DNA of 64,000 nt, from NCBI GenBank assembly GCA_947568835.1, contig OX387611.1:12562350-12626349 (forward strand). Reading direction: 5' to 3'. Each line of letters starts with the position of its first letter. The first letter of the stretch is position 1. The translations under genes were made by a program, and so were the position numbers. The notes below the pieces were generated by a model. It was not told the DNA's origin and did not search any database. It saw only the letters and a list, made by a program, of their open reading frames with translations. The DNA is from Protonemura montana (Eukaryota > Arthropoda > Insecta > Plecoptera > Nemouridae). Shown one piece after another: positions 30,101 to 40,554 of this stretch.

Positions 30101-31700
30101 AAAGACGAAGACGAAGACGAAGACGAAGACGAGGACGAGGACGAAGACGAAGCAAGGACGAAGACGAAGACGAAGACGAAGACAAAGACGAAGACGAGGA
30201 CGAAGACGAAGACGAAGACGGAGACGGAGACGAAGACGAAGACGAAGCAAGGACGAAGACGAAGACGAAGACGAGGACGAAGATGAAGACGAAGACGAAG
30301 GCGAAGACGAAGACGAGGACGAAGCAAGGACGAAGACGAAGACGAAGACGAAGCAAGGACGAAGACGAAGACGAAGACGAAGAGGAAGCAAGGACGAAGA
30401 CGAAGACGAAGACGAAGACGAGGACGAGGACGAAGACGAAGCAAGGACGAAGACGAAGACGAAGACGAAGACGAAGACGAGGACGGAGACGGAGACGAAG
30501 ACGAGGACGATGACGAGGACGGAGACGAAGACGAAGCAAGGACGAAGACGAAGACGAAGACGAAGACGAAGACGAAGACGAAGACGAAGACGAGGACGAA
30601 GACGAAGACGAAGACGAGGACGAGGACGAAGACGAAGACGAGGACGAAGACGAGGACGAGGACGGAGACGAAGACGAAGCAAGGACGAAGACGAAGACGA
30701 AGACGAAGACGAAGACGGAGACGAAGACGAAGACGAAGACGAAGACGAAGACGAAGACGAAGACGAGGACGGAGACGGAGACGAAGACGAAGACGAAGAC
30801 GAAGACGAGGACGAAGACGGAGACGAAGACGAAGACGAAGACGAAGACGGAGATGAAGACGAAGACGGAGACGAAGACGAAGACGAAGATGAGGACGGAG
30901 ACGAAGACGAAGACGAAGACGAAGACGAAGACGAAGACGAGGACGAAGACGGAGACGAAGACGAAGACGAAGACGAAGACGAAGACGAGGACGAGGACGA
31001 AGACGAAGCAAGGACGAAGACGAAGATGAAGACGAAGAAAAGACGAAGCAAGGACGAAGACGAAGACGAAGACGAAGACGAAGACGAGGACGAGGACGAA
31101 GACGAAGCAAGGACGAAGACGAAGACGAAGACGAGGACGAAGACGAAGACGAAGACGAAGATGGAGACGGAGACGAAGACGAAGACGAAGCAAGGACGAA
31201 GACGAAGACGAAGACGAAGACGAGGACGAAGATGAAGACGAAGACGAAGACGAAGACGAAGACGAAGACGAGGACGAGGACGAAGACGAAGCAAGGACGA
31301 AGACGAAGACGAAGATGAAGACGAAGCAAGGACGAAGACGAAGACGAAGACGTAGACGAAGACGAAGACGAGGACGAGGACGAAGACGAAGCAAGGACGA
31401 AGACGAAGACGAAGACGAAGACGAAGACGAAGCAAGGACGAAGACGAAGACGAAGACGAAGACGAGGACGAGGACGAAGACGAAGACGAAGACGAAGACG
31501 AAGCAAGGACGAAGACGAAGACGAAGACGAAGACGAAGACGAGGACGAGGACGAGGACGAAGACGAAGACGAAGACGAAGACGAAGCAAGGACGAAGACG
31601 AAGACGAAGACGGAGACGAAGACGGAGACGGAGACGGAGACGAAGACGAGGACGAAGACGAAGACGAGACGAAGACGAAGACGAAGACGAAGACGGAGAC
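21117..31700. repeat. Higher-order repeats in the right part of the hexamer array
   Basis: Two further block families are visible. The segment starting near 21117 recurs near 25755 (offset 4638 to 4650), including a GACGCAGCCGG landmark. The variant GAAGGCG occurs near 8477, 22964, 28183 and 30297 in the same context, so that block has four copies, one far to the left. A GAAAAGA landmark at 28834 recurs at 31037 (offset 2203) with matching flanks out to about 29500 and 31700. Confidence 0.8.
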
Positions 31701-32377
31701 GGAGACGAAGACGAGGACGAAGACGAAGACGGAGACGGAGACGAAGACGAAGACAAAGCAAGGACGAAGATGAAGACGGAGACGGAGACGCAGACGGAGA
31801 CGAAGACGAAGACGAAGACGAAGACGAAGACGAGGACGAAGATGAAGACGAAGACGAAGACGAAGACGAGGACGAAGATGAAGACGAAGACGAAGACGAA
31901 GATGAAGACGAAGACGAAGACAAAGACGAAGACGAGGACGAGGACGAAGATGAAGACGAAGACGAAGACGAGGACGAAGACGAAGACGAGGACGAAGACG
32001 AAGACAGAGACGAAGACGAGGACGAAGACGAGGATGAGGACGGAGACGAAGACGAAGCAAGGACGAAGACGAAGACGAAGACGAAGACGAAGACGAAGAC
32101 GAAGACGAAGACGAAGACGAGGATGAAGACGAAGACGAAGACGAAGACGAAGACGAAGACGAGGACGGAGACGAAGACGAAGCAAGGACGAAGACGAAGA
32201 CGAAGACGAAGCAAGGACGAAGACGAAGACGAAGACGAAGACGAAGACGAAGACGAAGCAAGGACGAAGACGAAGACAAAGACAAAGACAAAGACGAAGA
32301 CGAAGACGAAGACGAAGCAAGGACGAAGACGAAGACGAAGACGAGGACAAAGATGAAGACGAAGACGAGGACGAAGA

Positions 32378-33957
32378 TTCTAGAAAGTCAAGGGTGGCTG
32401 TTGACCGTGGTGATTTATATGCTATTGCAGTTAAGACAAGAGATCTCATGTTGCATTCTGGTCTTCATGATAAAGGTGGTGTTCTAGAAAGTCAAGGGTG
32501 GCTGTTGACCGTGGTGATTTATATGCTATTGCAGTTAAGACAAGAGATCTCATGTTGCACTCTGGTCTTCATGATAAAGGTGGTGTTCTAGAAAGTCAAG
32601 GGTGGCTGTTGACCGTGGTGATTTATATGCTATTGCAGCTAAGACAAGAGATCTCATGTTGCACTCTGGTCTTCATGATAAAGGTGGTGTTCTAGAAAGT
32701 CAAGGGTGGCTGTTGACCGTGGTGATTTATATGCTATTGCAGTTAAGACAAGAGATCTCATGTTGCACTCTGGTCTTCATGATAAAGGTGGTGTTCTAGA
32801 AAGTCAAGGGTGGCTGTTGACCGTGGTGATTTATATGCTATTGCAGTTAAGACAAGAGATCTCATGTTGCATTCTGGTCTTCATGATAAAGGTGGTGTTC
32901 TAGAAAGTCAAGGGTGGCTGTTGACCGTGGTGATTTATATGCTATTGCAGTTAAGACAAGAGATCTCATGTTGCATTCTGGTCTTCATGATAAAGGTGGT
33001 GTTCTAGAAAGTCAAGGGTGGCTGTTGACCGTGGTGATTTATATGCTATTGCAGTTAAGACAAGAGATCTCATGTTGCACTCTGGTCTTCATGATAAAGG
33101 TGGTGTTCTAGAAAGTCAAGGGTGGCTGTTGACCGTGGTGATTTATATGCTATTGCAGTTAAGACAAGAGATCTCATGTTGCACTCTGGTCTTCATGATA
33201 AAGGTGGTGTTCTAGAAAGTCAAGGGTGGCTGTTGACCGTGGTGATTTATATGCTATTGCAGTTAAGACAAGAGATCTCATGTTGCACTCTGGTCTTCAT
33301 GATAAAGGTGGTGTTCTAGAAAGTCAAGGGTGGCTGTTGACCGTGGTGATTTATATGCTATTGCAGTTAAGACAAGAGATCTCATGATGCACTCTGGTCT
33401 TCATGATAAAGGTGGTGTTCTAGAAAGTCAAGGGTGGCTGTTGACCGTGGTGATTTATATGCTATTGCAGTTAAGACAAGAGATCTCATGTTGCACTCTG
33501 GTCTTCATGATAAAGGTGGTGTTCTAGAAAGGCAAGGGTGGCTGTTGACCGTGGTGATTTATATGCTATTGCAGTTAAGACAAGAGATCTCATGTTGCAC
33601 TCTGGTCTTCATGATAATGGTGGTGTTCTAGAAAGTCAAGGGTGGCTGTTGACCGTGGTGATTTATATGCTATTGCAGTTAAGACAAGAGATCTCATGTT
33701 GCACTCTGGTCTTCATGATAAAGGTGGTGTTCTAGAAAGTCAAGGGTGGCTGTTGACCGTGGTGATTTATATGCTATTGCAGTTAAGACAAGAGATCTCA
33801 TGTTGCATTCTGGTCTTCATGATAAAGGTGGTGTTCTAGAAAGTCAAGGGTGGCTGTTGACCGTGGTGATTTATATGCTATTGCAGTTAAGACAAGAGAT
33901 CACATGTTGCACTCTGGTCTTCATGATAAAGGTGGTGTTCTAGAAGGGCAAGGGTGG
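32378..33957 (+). repeat. 104-bp tandem repeat, 15 copies plus a partial copy
   Basis: Copies begin with TTCTAGAAAGTCAAGGG at 32378, 32482, 32586 and every 104 bp to 33834. A last copy at 33938 runs only about 20 bp before unrelated sequence. Copies are nearly identical, differing by single bases such as GCACTC or GCATTC, and AAAGGT or AATGGT. The first copy starts directly against the last hexamer of the satellite, with no spacer. Because 104 is not a multiple of three, each pair of neighbouring copies produces the same 65-codon ORF starting ATGGCTGTTGACC-like; I see no reason to call these genes. I do not recognise the monomer. Confidence 0.97.
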
Positions 33958-34925
33958 ATTCCTATGCTAATGAAGTTCAGGGTAGCTAACCATTGTGTTC
34001 AGGATTTTGGCCGGTGTACAGGCTCAACAAGGATGCAATCTATGATTGCATGGAGGTGGTTGTGAAATGAGAGTAATCACGATGATTACATTGTGATACA
34101 CATTTACTTGATAGTTACTCCCTAATTTTTGCTTCAGAATTATATACAGTTGTTAGCTACGCTTTTCATTGATACTGTTCATTTGATGGCTTCATCAGTT
34201 TAACAATAAATTGTGCCAAATGCATGAGTTCGTAAAAACATGCATCAACTATAACCGCCTCTAACGTAATCCATAATAAGTATTCATCTAAAAGCTAAAT
34301 CACAAAAGTCACACTTGTTTAAATTACTAGTCTTTTGTGATAGTTTAGTAAAATTAGTCAATTTAAAAAAAAACTGTCGGCTGAACAAGCGACCAGTTGA
34401 CATGTTATCTCGATCCGTTGAAAGGAACACAGATTCTTACAGCTTCTTCAGGTGACCCAGACTCAAGGAAATGTACAAAAAACAATTTTTTCAATTTTTT
34501 ATTTTTCCATTTGATGTTTTAGCTTTTCAAATATATAATTACGGTTATGTAGTATTATTCTTACAATTACAGGATTGTTTTATATCGATCGATTTGCAAT
34601 AGCATATCGTGCATGGCATTAATTTTCTGAATATGGTAACCAAGTTTTGTTATTTTTCAATCCTGCTTTGTCATTTTCAATATCAGGCTGAATTTGGCTG
34701 AATCAAAATTTAAATAGTTGCGCCAACATTCGTCTGTACCGGCTGTCCTTGTTGAACAGATGTTGATTAAATGTTGGTTCCGATTTGAGTGGTATCAGAG
34801 GTGGTATACTTCAGTTTACTTCGATCGTTTTATATGGTTTTGTTTGTGCCATATTTGATAATGCCTTGTTGTTTACGTTTAACGAAGAAGCGGAAGCAAA
34901 GCTTTCAGATAAAATCAGTTTTTAA
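33958..34925. other. AT-rich stretch without a recognisable gene
   Basis: This follows the truncated last copy of the 104-bp array. A short open frame leaves the array and ends at 34065. The rest is AT-rich with runs of A and T and no ORF of interest. A TGGTATCAGAGG string at about 34791 resembles an initiator-tRNA primer binding site, but no LTR accompanies it. Confidence 0.6.
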
Positions 34926-35455
34926 GCTTCAAGATGTTGTAGTGGAAAAGAAGCAAAAGTGGGGTTAAATACGCCTGGTACCAGGCGCTCAATAACGCCT
35001 TTTTTAAGTTCGTCAAGACAAAAGTTGGAAGAACACTTTGAAGATTCAGAAATCAGTGAGAATAGTCCAGACAGTGGTAACGAAATTATCAAAATGGAAC
35101 TTTTGACGGTTGCTCTGCAGAGCTTCGTTGCTTGTCGCGAGTGCCACGACAAATCCTGCATCTCTACAGTGACCAGTGTGCATCATAGTCTTGCATCAAA
35201 ACTGAAACTTTTTGTGAACGTTGTAAAGCTGAGTTCGCCTTCGATTCATCAGAGAAAAGAGTAATTGCAGCTGCTGGTTAAGCTTTTTTGGTATGATGTG
35301 AATACACTTTTCGTTTTTGGTCTACGAAAGATTAGCAAGGAGCGCAAGGCAAGGCAGATTTGAAGAAACTGCAAGCGGCAGCTTGAGGACATGGAAGATA
35401 ACTTGGACAACCTTTCTTATCGAGCTGGAATCGCTTGCAAAATGAGAAAGTCAAA
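34926..35455 (+). pseudogene. Degenerate Mutator-like transposase, N-terminal part
   Basis: The frame from 34959 to 35264 encodes an acidic, serine-rich leader followed by CRECHDKSC. A single-base frame change near 35210 brings in FCERCKAEF. Together these give a pair of C-x2-C motifs about 30 residues apart, as in a zinc ribbon. After another break, the frame near 35295-35370 reads DVNTLFVFGLRKISKERKAR. The order zinc ribbon, then VN-x-x-FV-x-G-x-R-x-I, is what I recall from the start of Mutator-like transposases found as multicopy genes in marine invertebrates; that assignment is from memory. At least two frameshifts and several stops show it is dead, and the catalytic region is not visible. 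A host gene fossil with a zinc ribbon is the alternative. Confidence 0.35.
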
Positions 35456-35845
35456 TTTAATTTATTGTTACAGGTGGTACAATTTAGTAATTTAGTGGAA
35501 TTTATTGGTCAGCGAAACGCGTCAAACATGAAAATACTATGCAAGATCCAAGAAAACTATTGTATTACTTATAATTAGAAGTATGTCTGCTCAAATAAAA
35601 TAACTTTTTGGTTCTAATACTTTCAGAACATTGCGCTTTTATGGAAAAATAGCAAAAATAGCGTGCTAAAAATAACCACTGCGATTATCTCGGCTCCCAG
35701 TTTTGTTGTATTCATTGTACTTTTACTCAGAGTCTGAAAAGCAGCCTCATCATCCCCTCATTCACAGACCTCAATAGACCAGTGCCACATGGCCAATGCA
35801 ACCATCTTCTGACTTTGTGTTTGTTTGATTCTAGCTTGCAGTGAA

Positions 35846-36386
35846 GTCTGGAAGGACGTATAGTTGAGCTGTCAACTTCAACTCATCCTACAGCAGTGAC
35901 TCTTGACAGGTAGGTTTCAATATTTCAAGATGCAATACAAAGTGGAAATATAATATCATGGTTTGTTGAGGGGGCAGAGAGGGATGTTACTAATGTGGCA
36001 TCAAAGAAAATAAAGCCAGACTTAACGGTAATGTATCTCTACATCACAAAACATTCCATTCTGATTTAAATTTGTGCTAATAACTAAATGTTCCTTTGTA
36101 TTTGTTGCCTAAATTCACTTGCTTGATGTTTGCATAATTCCATTGATTTAGAGAATAACAAATGTTGAGCCTAAACCAAGTTTTAACCAAGTTTTAACCA
36201 AGTTTTAACCAAGTTTTAACCAAGTTTTAACCAAGTTTTAATCAATGCACGCCTGTCTTTTCTCAGTGGATACAATGGACATGTCATCAAGCATTGGACA
36301 GGCTGAGTTCATCAACCTCACTGCCCTCGGTCGCGATCTTTCTTCGGTGACCAACGTTGTTGAAGATTTACATGCTACTGACTCCG
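35846..36386 (+). other. Two possible exons of an unknown gene
   Basis: Two short stretches have good splice signals. The first, 35846-35909, follows a pyrimidine-containing AG and ends CAG before GTAGGT, a near-perfect donor; it reads LEGRIVELSTSTHPTAVTLD. The second follows TTTTCTCAG at 36265 and reads MDMSSSIGQAEFINL and onward in one frame, ending TGA at 36386, with GTGAGTG just beyond. The phases of the two do not join cleanly, so they may not belong to one transcript. They lie upstream of the acidic exon at 37124 on the same strand, with the 73-bp array in between. Confidence 0.2.
36174..36239 (+). repeat. 11-bp tandem repeat AACCAAGTTTT, six copies
   Basis: AACCAAG occurs at 36174, 36185, 36196, 36207, 36218 and 36229, each followed by TTTT. 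The reverse complement, AAAACTTGGTT, is present once in every monomer of the 73-bp array that begins some 200 bp to the right. Confidence 0.95.
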
Positions 36387-36439
36387 CATGACGTGGTGAG
36401 TGTATTCCATTTCTTAGCCGACACATGCGTGGGCATTAA

Positions 36440-37078
36440 ATACAAATAAGCACAACCACAAGCATCTTAAAACTTGGTTATCATATGGGACTGCACACAA
36501 TTGACATAGCAATAAGCACAAGCATAGCACACAAGGATCTTAAAACTTGGTTATCATATGGGACTGCACACAATTGACATAGCAATAAGCACAAGCATAG
36601 CACACACAGATCTTAAAACTTGGTTATCATATGGGACTGCACACAATTGACATAACAATAAGCACAAGCATAGCACACAAGGATCTTAAAACTTGGTTAT
36701 CATTTGGGACTGCACACAATTGACATAGCAATAAGCACAAGCATAGCACACAAGGATCTTAAAACTTGGTTATCATATGGGACTGCACACAATTGACATA
36801 GCAATAAGCACAAGCATAGCACACAAGGATCTTAAAACTTGGTTATCATATGGGACTGCACACAATTGACATAGCAATAAGCACAAGCATAGCATACAAG
36901 GATTTTAAAATTTGGTTATCATATGGGACTGCACACAATTGACATAGCAATAAGCACAAGCATAGCACACAAGGATCTTAAAACTTGGTTATCATATGGG
37001 ACTGCACACAATTGACATAGCAATAAGCACAAGCATAGCATACAAGGATTTTAAAACTTGGTTATCATATGGGACTGC
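36440..37078 (+). repeat. 73-bp tandem repeat, about 8.5 copies
   Basis: The landmark AACTTGGTTATCAT starts at 36471, 36544, 36617, 36690, 36763, 36836, 36909, 36982 and 37055, exactly 73 bp apart. The first monomer is diverged at its left edge. The last is cut at about 37078, where the sequence passes straight into the upstream flank of the acidic exon. Copies differ by single bases. The monomer is AT-rich, has no coding frame, and carries AAAACTTGGTT, the inverse of the nearby 11-bp unit. Confidence 0.96.
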
Positions 37079-37123
37079 CAGCCCTTGCTAAGTTACGATG
37101 CTCAGTCTTATCTTTGCTTGCAG

Positions 37124-37311
37124 ACAACGTTGCTGACCAAGATTGCTTCCTTGTTGCCATTGACAACCTGGTCAGCGCTGATGAAGACCAGGACGATGGT
37201 GACGGCGCCGGGAACGATGACCTCGCCTCGAAGTCCGACTCGGATTCCAGTCTTCGGTCGCGCTCAGAGGAAGCCGACTCAGATGCATACAAAGCTTTGT
37301 TCTTTGATTGA
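37124..37311 (+). CDS. Acidic terminal exon, copy 1 (unknown gene family)
   Basis: The exon starts after a good acceptor (TTTGCTTGCAG at 37113-37123) with two bases completing a codon, then reads NVADQDCFLVAIDNL, an Asp/Glu stretch with GAGND, a serine-rich part and DAYKALFFD before TGA at 37309. Three more copies in the window have the same acceptor, frame and C-terminus. The length differences between copies fall in the Asp-rich stretch and are 6 bp, keeping the frame, which supports past coding use. About 30 bp upstream match copy 3, after which the 73-bp array intervenes, so the upstream exons seen in copies 3 and 4 are missing here. Homology after the stop ends within about 15 bp. I do not recognise the protein. 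This copy is probably a stranded exon, though it has no internal stop. Confidence 0.5.
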
Positions 37312-38030
37312 AGTTTGCATCGTTTGGTTTTCATCAGTCAAAATTTGCATGCCAATTTCTCAAGCCCTTTCCAAGACCATGAAACCTTTGCTAAATTATT
37401 TAGTTGGTACATTATTTATTTATTTATTAATTTGAAACCCTGGACAGTAACAAAGTATCCGTAAAGATTCCATCAGTTGGCTAGCCTGGATCAACAGTAA
37501 TATTAACACAAGATGTTGGTACATATGTTTGATGATTATAGTTAGACAATGTGAGAATAGCTTTATAAATAGTTAATGTAGTTCTATGTGGGGTTGATCG
37601 TGGAGGATTGGTGTTCATCTCAGCAGTAGAAGAGATTATAAAGAAGTTTCAGAGGCTGGAGTCGAAGATTGAATGTTTGTAAGATGTTACTATTTGTGTT
37701 GGAAGATGGTTGTAAATGTTGGTGCATGGATAGAATGGGTTTAGTGTTAGAATTACTGGGATTCTCTAGTCTCTGATATTGTTGCAGTATTTTATTTGGC
37801 TGCTGACAGGTCACATGGTAATTATATGGGCTTATAGAATAAGTTTACATATGGCAATGTAAACAGTGATGTAATGGAATGAGTTTTATAAGGTTAATTA
37901 GTGTTTTCTTCAGGTAGATTACAGGCTGCTAGGCTTGAGCTGGATTTTAAAACAGTGTTGATCAACAATGTCATTTGTTTGAGTTCACTATTGTTGAAGG
38001 TTGCTGCTCTGTGTTTGACACAAGCTTTAT
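37312..38030. other. Stretch between two acidic-exon copies, no gene seen
   Basis: AT-rich sequence with a short run of TTTATT near 37415-37430. The longest minus-strand frame is 64 codons, with no recognisable motif. Nothing here matches the upstream exons of copies 3 and 4. Confidence 0.5.
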
Positions 38031-38061
38031 ATTTTCTTACTCAGTCTTACGGTGCTTGCAG

Positions 38062-38243
38062 ACAACGTTGCTGACCAAGATTGCTTCCTTGTTGCCGTTG
38101 ACAACCTGGCCAGCGCTGATGAGGACGATGATGACGGCGCCGGGAACGTTGACCTCACCTTGAAGTCTGACTTGGATTCCAGTCTTCGGTCGCTCTCAGA
38201 GGAAGCCGACTCGGATGCATACAAAGCTTTGTTCTTTGATTGA
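38062..38243 (+). CDS. Acidic terminal exon, copy 2, with matching 3' UTR
   Basis: The exon follows the acceptor ACGGTGCTTGCAG and reads NVADQDCFLVAVDNL, then the Asp-rich, Ser-rich and KALFFD parts, ending TGA at 38241. It is closest to copy 4 (59998-60179, minus strand), sharing the Val and Ala changes and the shorter Asp run. The match continues past the stop to about 38428, corresponding to 59997-59814 in copy 4, so this is a shared 3' UTR, not just a coding domain. Only about 25 bp of upstream flank is shared, and no upstream exon is visible. It differs from copy 4 by a few amino-acid changes, including Asp to Val and Ser to Leu. Function is unknown; it may be a partial gene duplicate. 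Confidence 0.5.
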
Positions 38244-38439
38244 AGTTTACATCGGTCTCCATTCGATGGCCACGTGCTGTTGTTTGCTCCCAGAGGTCAA
38301 CAGGGTACACAAGCATTCCAAGGAACTGGTGTCATGTGTAGAAATACAAATATTAATACGTTGTCTTATGCAATTCTGAAGTTCTACAAAGTTTTGTTAC
38401 CTGTCTTCAAGTTTGTCCTGAAATCTACTGAGATTTATT

Positions 38440-40541
38440 TAATTAAATTTATTTATTAGAACCAGATTGATGATATTATTGAAATATTGGTCAAGTGGGT
38501 TGTTGACAAATTCTTGTTCAGAGTTAAAGCTGTTTTTTGATAAAAATCTTGTCAGTTCCATTGAAAACCTTGTTTGTCTGACCCTTGACTTGAAAGTGCT
38601 TGTAAGTTTATTGAACATTTGTTACTGATTGGTCACGTCATTCCTTCTTGAAATATCATCACAGGTTTCTAAACGCAAGTTGACATTCTTATTTCTCAGT
38701 ACATCAATAATTGTGTTTTAAATATACATGCAGGGTAATGCCTGGATATTATATTTGCTAAACAGAGGCCTGCATGAGTCTTGGTAATAAAACCCCAGAC
38801 TGGTCGGGTCATAGTTTGTCTGTGCCAGGTGTTGGACTGCTTGATTTTATAGAGTGAATAGTTTTAATGCATGTGGGGAGTGACCCCAAAGGTCAATGAC
38901 TTAGTTTAATTGTGAAGGGATATATGCAAAGTATACAGTCGTGATTGAATTGAAATTACAAATGTTTATGGTTCTGTTTACAAGAAAACAACCTGATGCA
39001 ATTGCAAGATCAGTTTAATTAATATGTTCATCTCATTTTGGCAATTATTTGCACATCAAGGCATTTTCCTGCCCTCACAGTTGTTAGTTTGATATTACAA
39101 ATTGCCACGGCTTTATTGTAAAGTTTTAAACCAACGACGTAGGAATTCTTGGTGTCATATTTTGTCATTATTATTTCTGCTTTTTAAAGATGCCCATACC
39201 TTGTTTTTTCCTTCTTATTGGTATTGTCTACGCATGAAGATGCTGCTTTATTTTCTAACATCAGACAAATGACACTAAATATAGAAATATGGTAAGTTGA
39301 GTATTAGCAATTGTTTGAAGTATGATGGGCACGAATCTTTGCAGAACTTTGCCCGTCGTACTTGTTGGTTTGTATTTATTTCTCTTACAAGTGTGCATTT
39401 GCTGCACCGTGGTAAGGTACATACATAAACATCTAATATATTATTAGTTATTACAAATATCAAATATAATTGCTAGGAAAACATATAATGTTTTAATTTT
39501 ATTTGATGTTGTTCCTACAAATAGTTACATTAATTAGTAGGTACTAAGAATTTGTTATTATTTTAGGAACTAACTACAAATCTTAGTTCTGGATTCTTAG
39601 CTCCTGCTAGTTGTCATATTATTTGTTTTTAAAGGATGAACAATCGCTTACTTAATCGGAAGTGACCCCATAATAATATCCCATACAAGAGTCTGGAGTG
39701 AAAGTACAAGTAATACACTAGTTTCCCTGTAACTTCATCAGCAATTTGTACTCATCTATCTTTATAATGAAACATCCAGAAGCAATTTGTTTACTGATTG
39801 AATGTTTGTGTTCATCCCACTCAAGCATGTCGGCAATAATGACTGCCAAGAATTTACTTTTATTTTGTGATTCAAAGCTTTTGTCATCAAAGTTTAATAA
39901 GGGATGAGATTAGAAGTGGATATTGTGTTTATAGTTGAACTAAAGTATTACTGTTCTGTAAAAATTGATAGACTGTCAATTTTCTCGTAGCCAATTTGAG
40001 ATTTCATTAGTTGGCAATTTATTTTTATGAATTTCTCTTGTATTGGTTTGTGGAATGTTAAACAGCTGAGTGATATCATCTGCAATAATGATAATCAATA
40101 GTGAACCCAAACAACTGATATTGTTCAATCAACATCTACATTGACCTATTATTAGTTAATTACTTAGATTGTACTGATATGTCAACAATCAGACAGAGAG
40201 TTGCAGTGCTTGATTGATTAAACAAAATACATTGTTTAACAATTAATTTAAAATATCTAATAACTTATTACAAGTATTACTAATCCTAGTTAACATCAAT
40301 GCAGTGAATATGCCTACTTTTCTATACAAGCTACGAAAGTGAGGACTCCCAGAATATCTAAATGAAGAAGAAGAAGGTAACAAAGAAGAGAAAACAATGC
40401 ATGTGAGAAATAATCATCACATTCAAGTTGAAAGAAAGAATCATCTGAAAGAAATGCAATCAATATTCTACAGTGATTTCACATTTTACAATGAATTAGA
40501 TGTTGGTGTTGTAAATTCTATTGACGCAAATGTTTTTAAAG
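38440..40541. other. 2.1-kb AT-rich stretch, no gene recognised
   Basis: No repeats, RNA genes or conserved motifs stand out. Only short frames occur. One, 40397 to about 40560, reads MHVRNNHHIQVERKN and onward and is interrupted by the foldback element that begins at 40555. It could be a fossil of coding sequence, but I cannot assign it. Confidence 0.5.
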
Positions 40542-40554
40542 ATGAACGTATAGT

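Larger units (their letters stand above)
1..32377. repeat. 32-kb hexanucleotide satellite (GACGAA)n with GCAAG phase-shift units
   Basis: A continuous array of GACGAA with GACGAG and GACGGA variants, running from the left edge of the window to 32377 without any unique insert. The plus strand is almost wholly A, G and C; T occurs only in scattered variant units such as GATGAA, GTAGAC, GTCGAA, GCTGAG, GCTAGG and GATAAA. A 5-bp unit, GCAAG, recurs irregularly (first at about 89, 161, 272, 331, 367 and 408) and shifts the hexamer phase by one base, so the distance between flanking GACGAA units becomes 11. The plus strand reads Asp-Glu, Thr-Lys or Arg-Arg in its three frames; the minus strand reads Phe-Val, Ser-Ser or Arg-Leu. 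None contains a stop until a variant unit intervenes. No splice signal, promoter or bias towards one frame is visible, so I annotate satellite DNA rather than a gene. The left end lies outside the window. Confidence 0.97.

Noticed and set aside
1-32377. Telomeric repeat
   Set aside because: The unit GACGAA / TTCGTC is not TTAGGG, TTAGG or a known variant, and the array is followed by ordinary chromosomal sequence.
12040-32449. Minus-strand ORFs of more than 6700 codons across the hexamer satellite
   Set aside because: Every frame of the repeat is stop-free, the ORFs overlap each other completely in different frames, they start inside satellite or the 104-bp repeat, and no promoter, splice or codon signal supports any of them.
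32394-34065. Series of identical 65-codon ORFs every 104 bp
   Set aside because: They result from translating a 104-bp tandem repeat across its junctions; neighbouring ORFs overlap by half, and the unit is not a multiple of three.
34785-34805. LTR retrotransposon primer binding site (TGGTATCAGAGG)
   Set aside because: No flanking long terminal repeat, polypurine tract or gag/pol frame is present, so the match is likely chance.
36440-37078. CRISPR-like array
   Set aside because: The 73-bp (like the 104-bp and 91-bp) units follow each other directly with no variable spacers, and the context is eukaryotic.
37065-37435. Alternative frames across acidic exon copy 1 (125 codons plus, 89 codons minus)
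   Set aside because: The acidic frame alone keeps its length, stop and acceptor in all four copies; the others are shadows of it.
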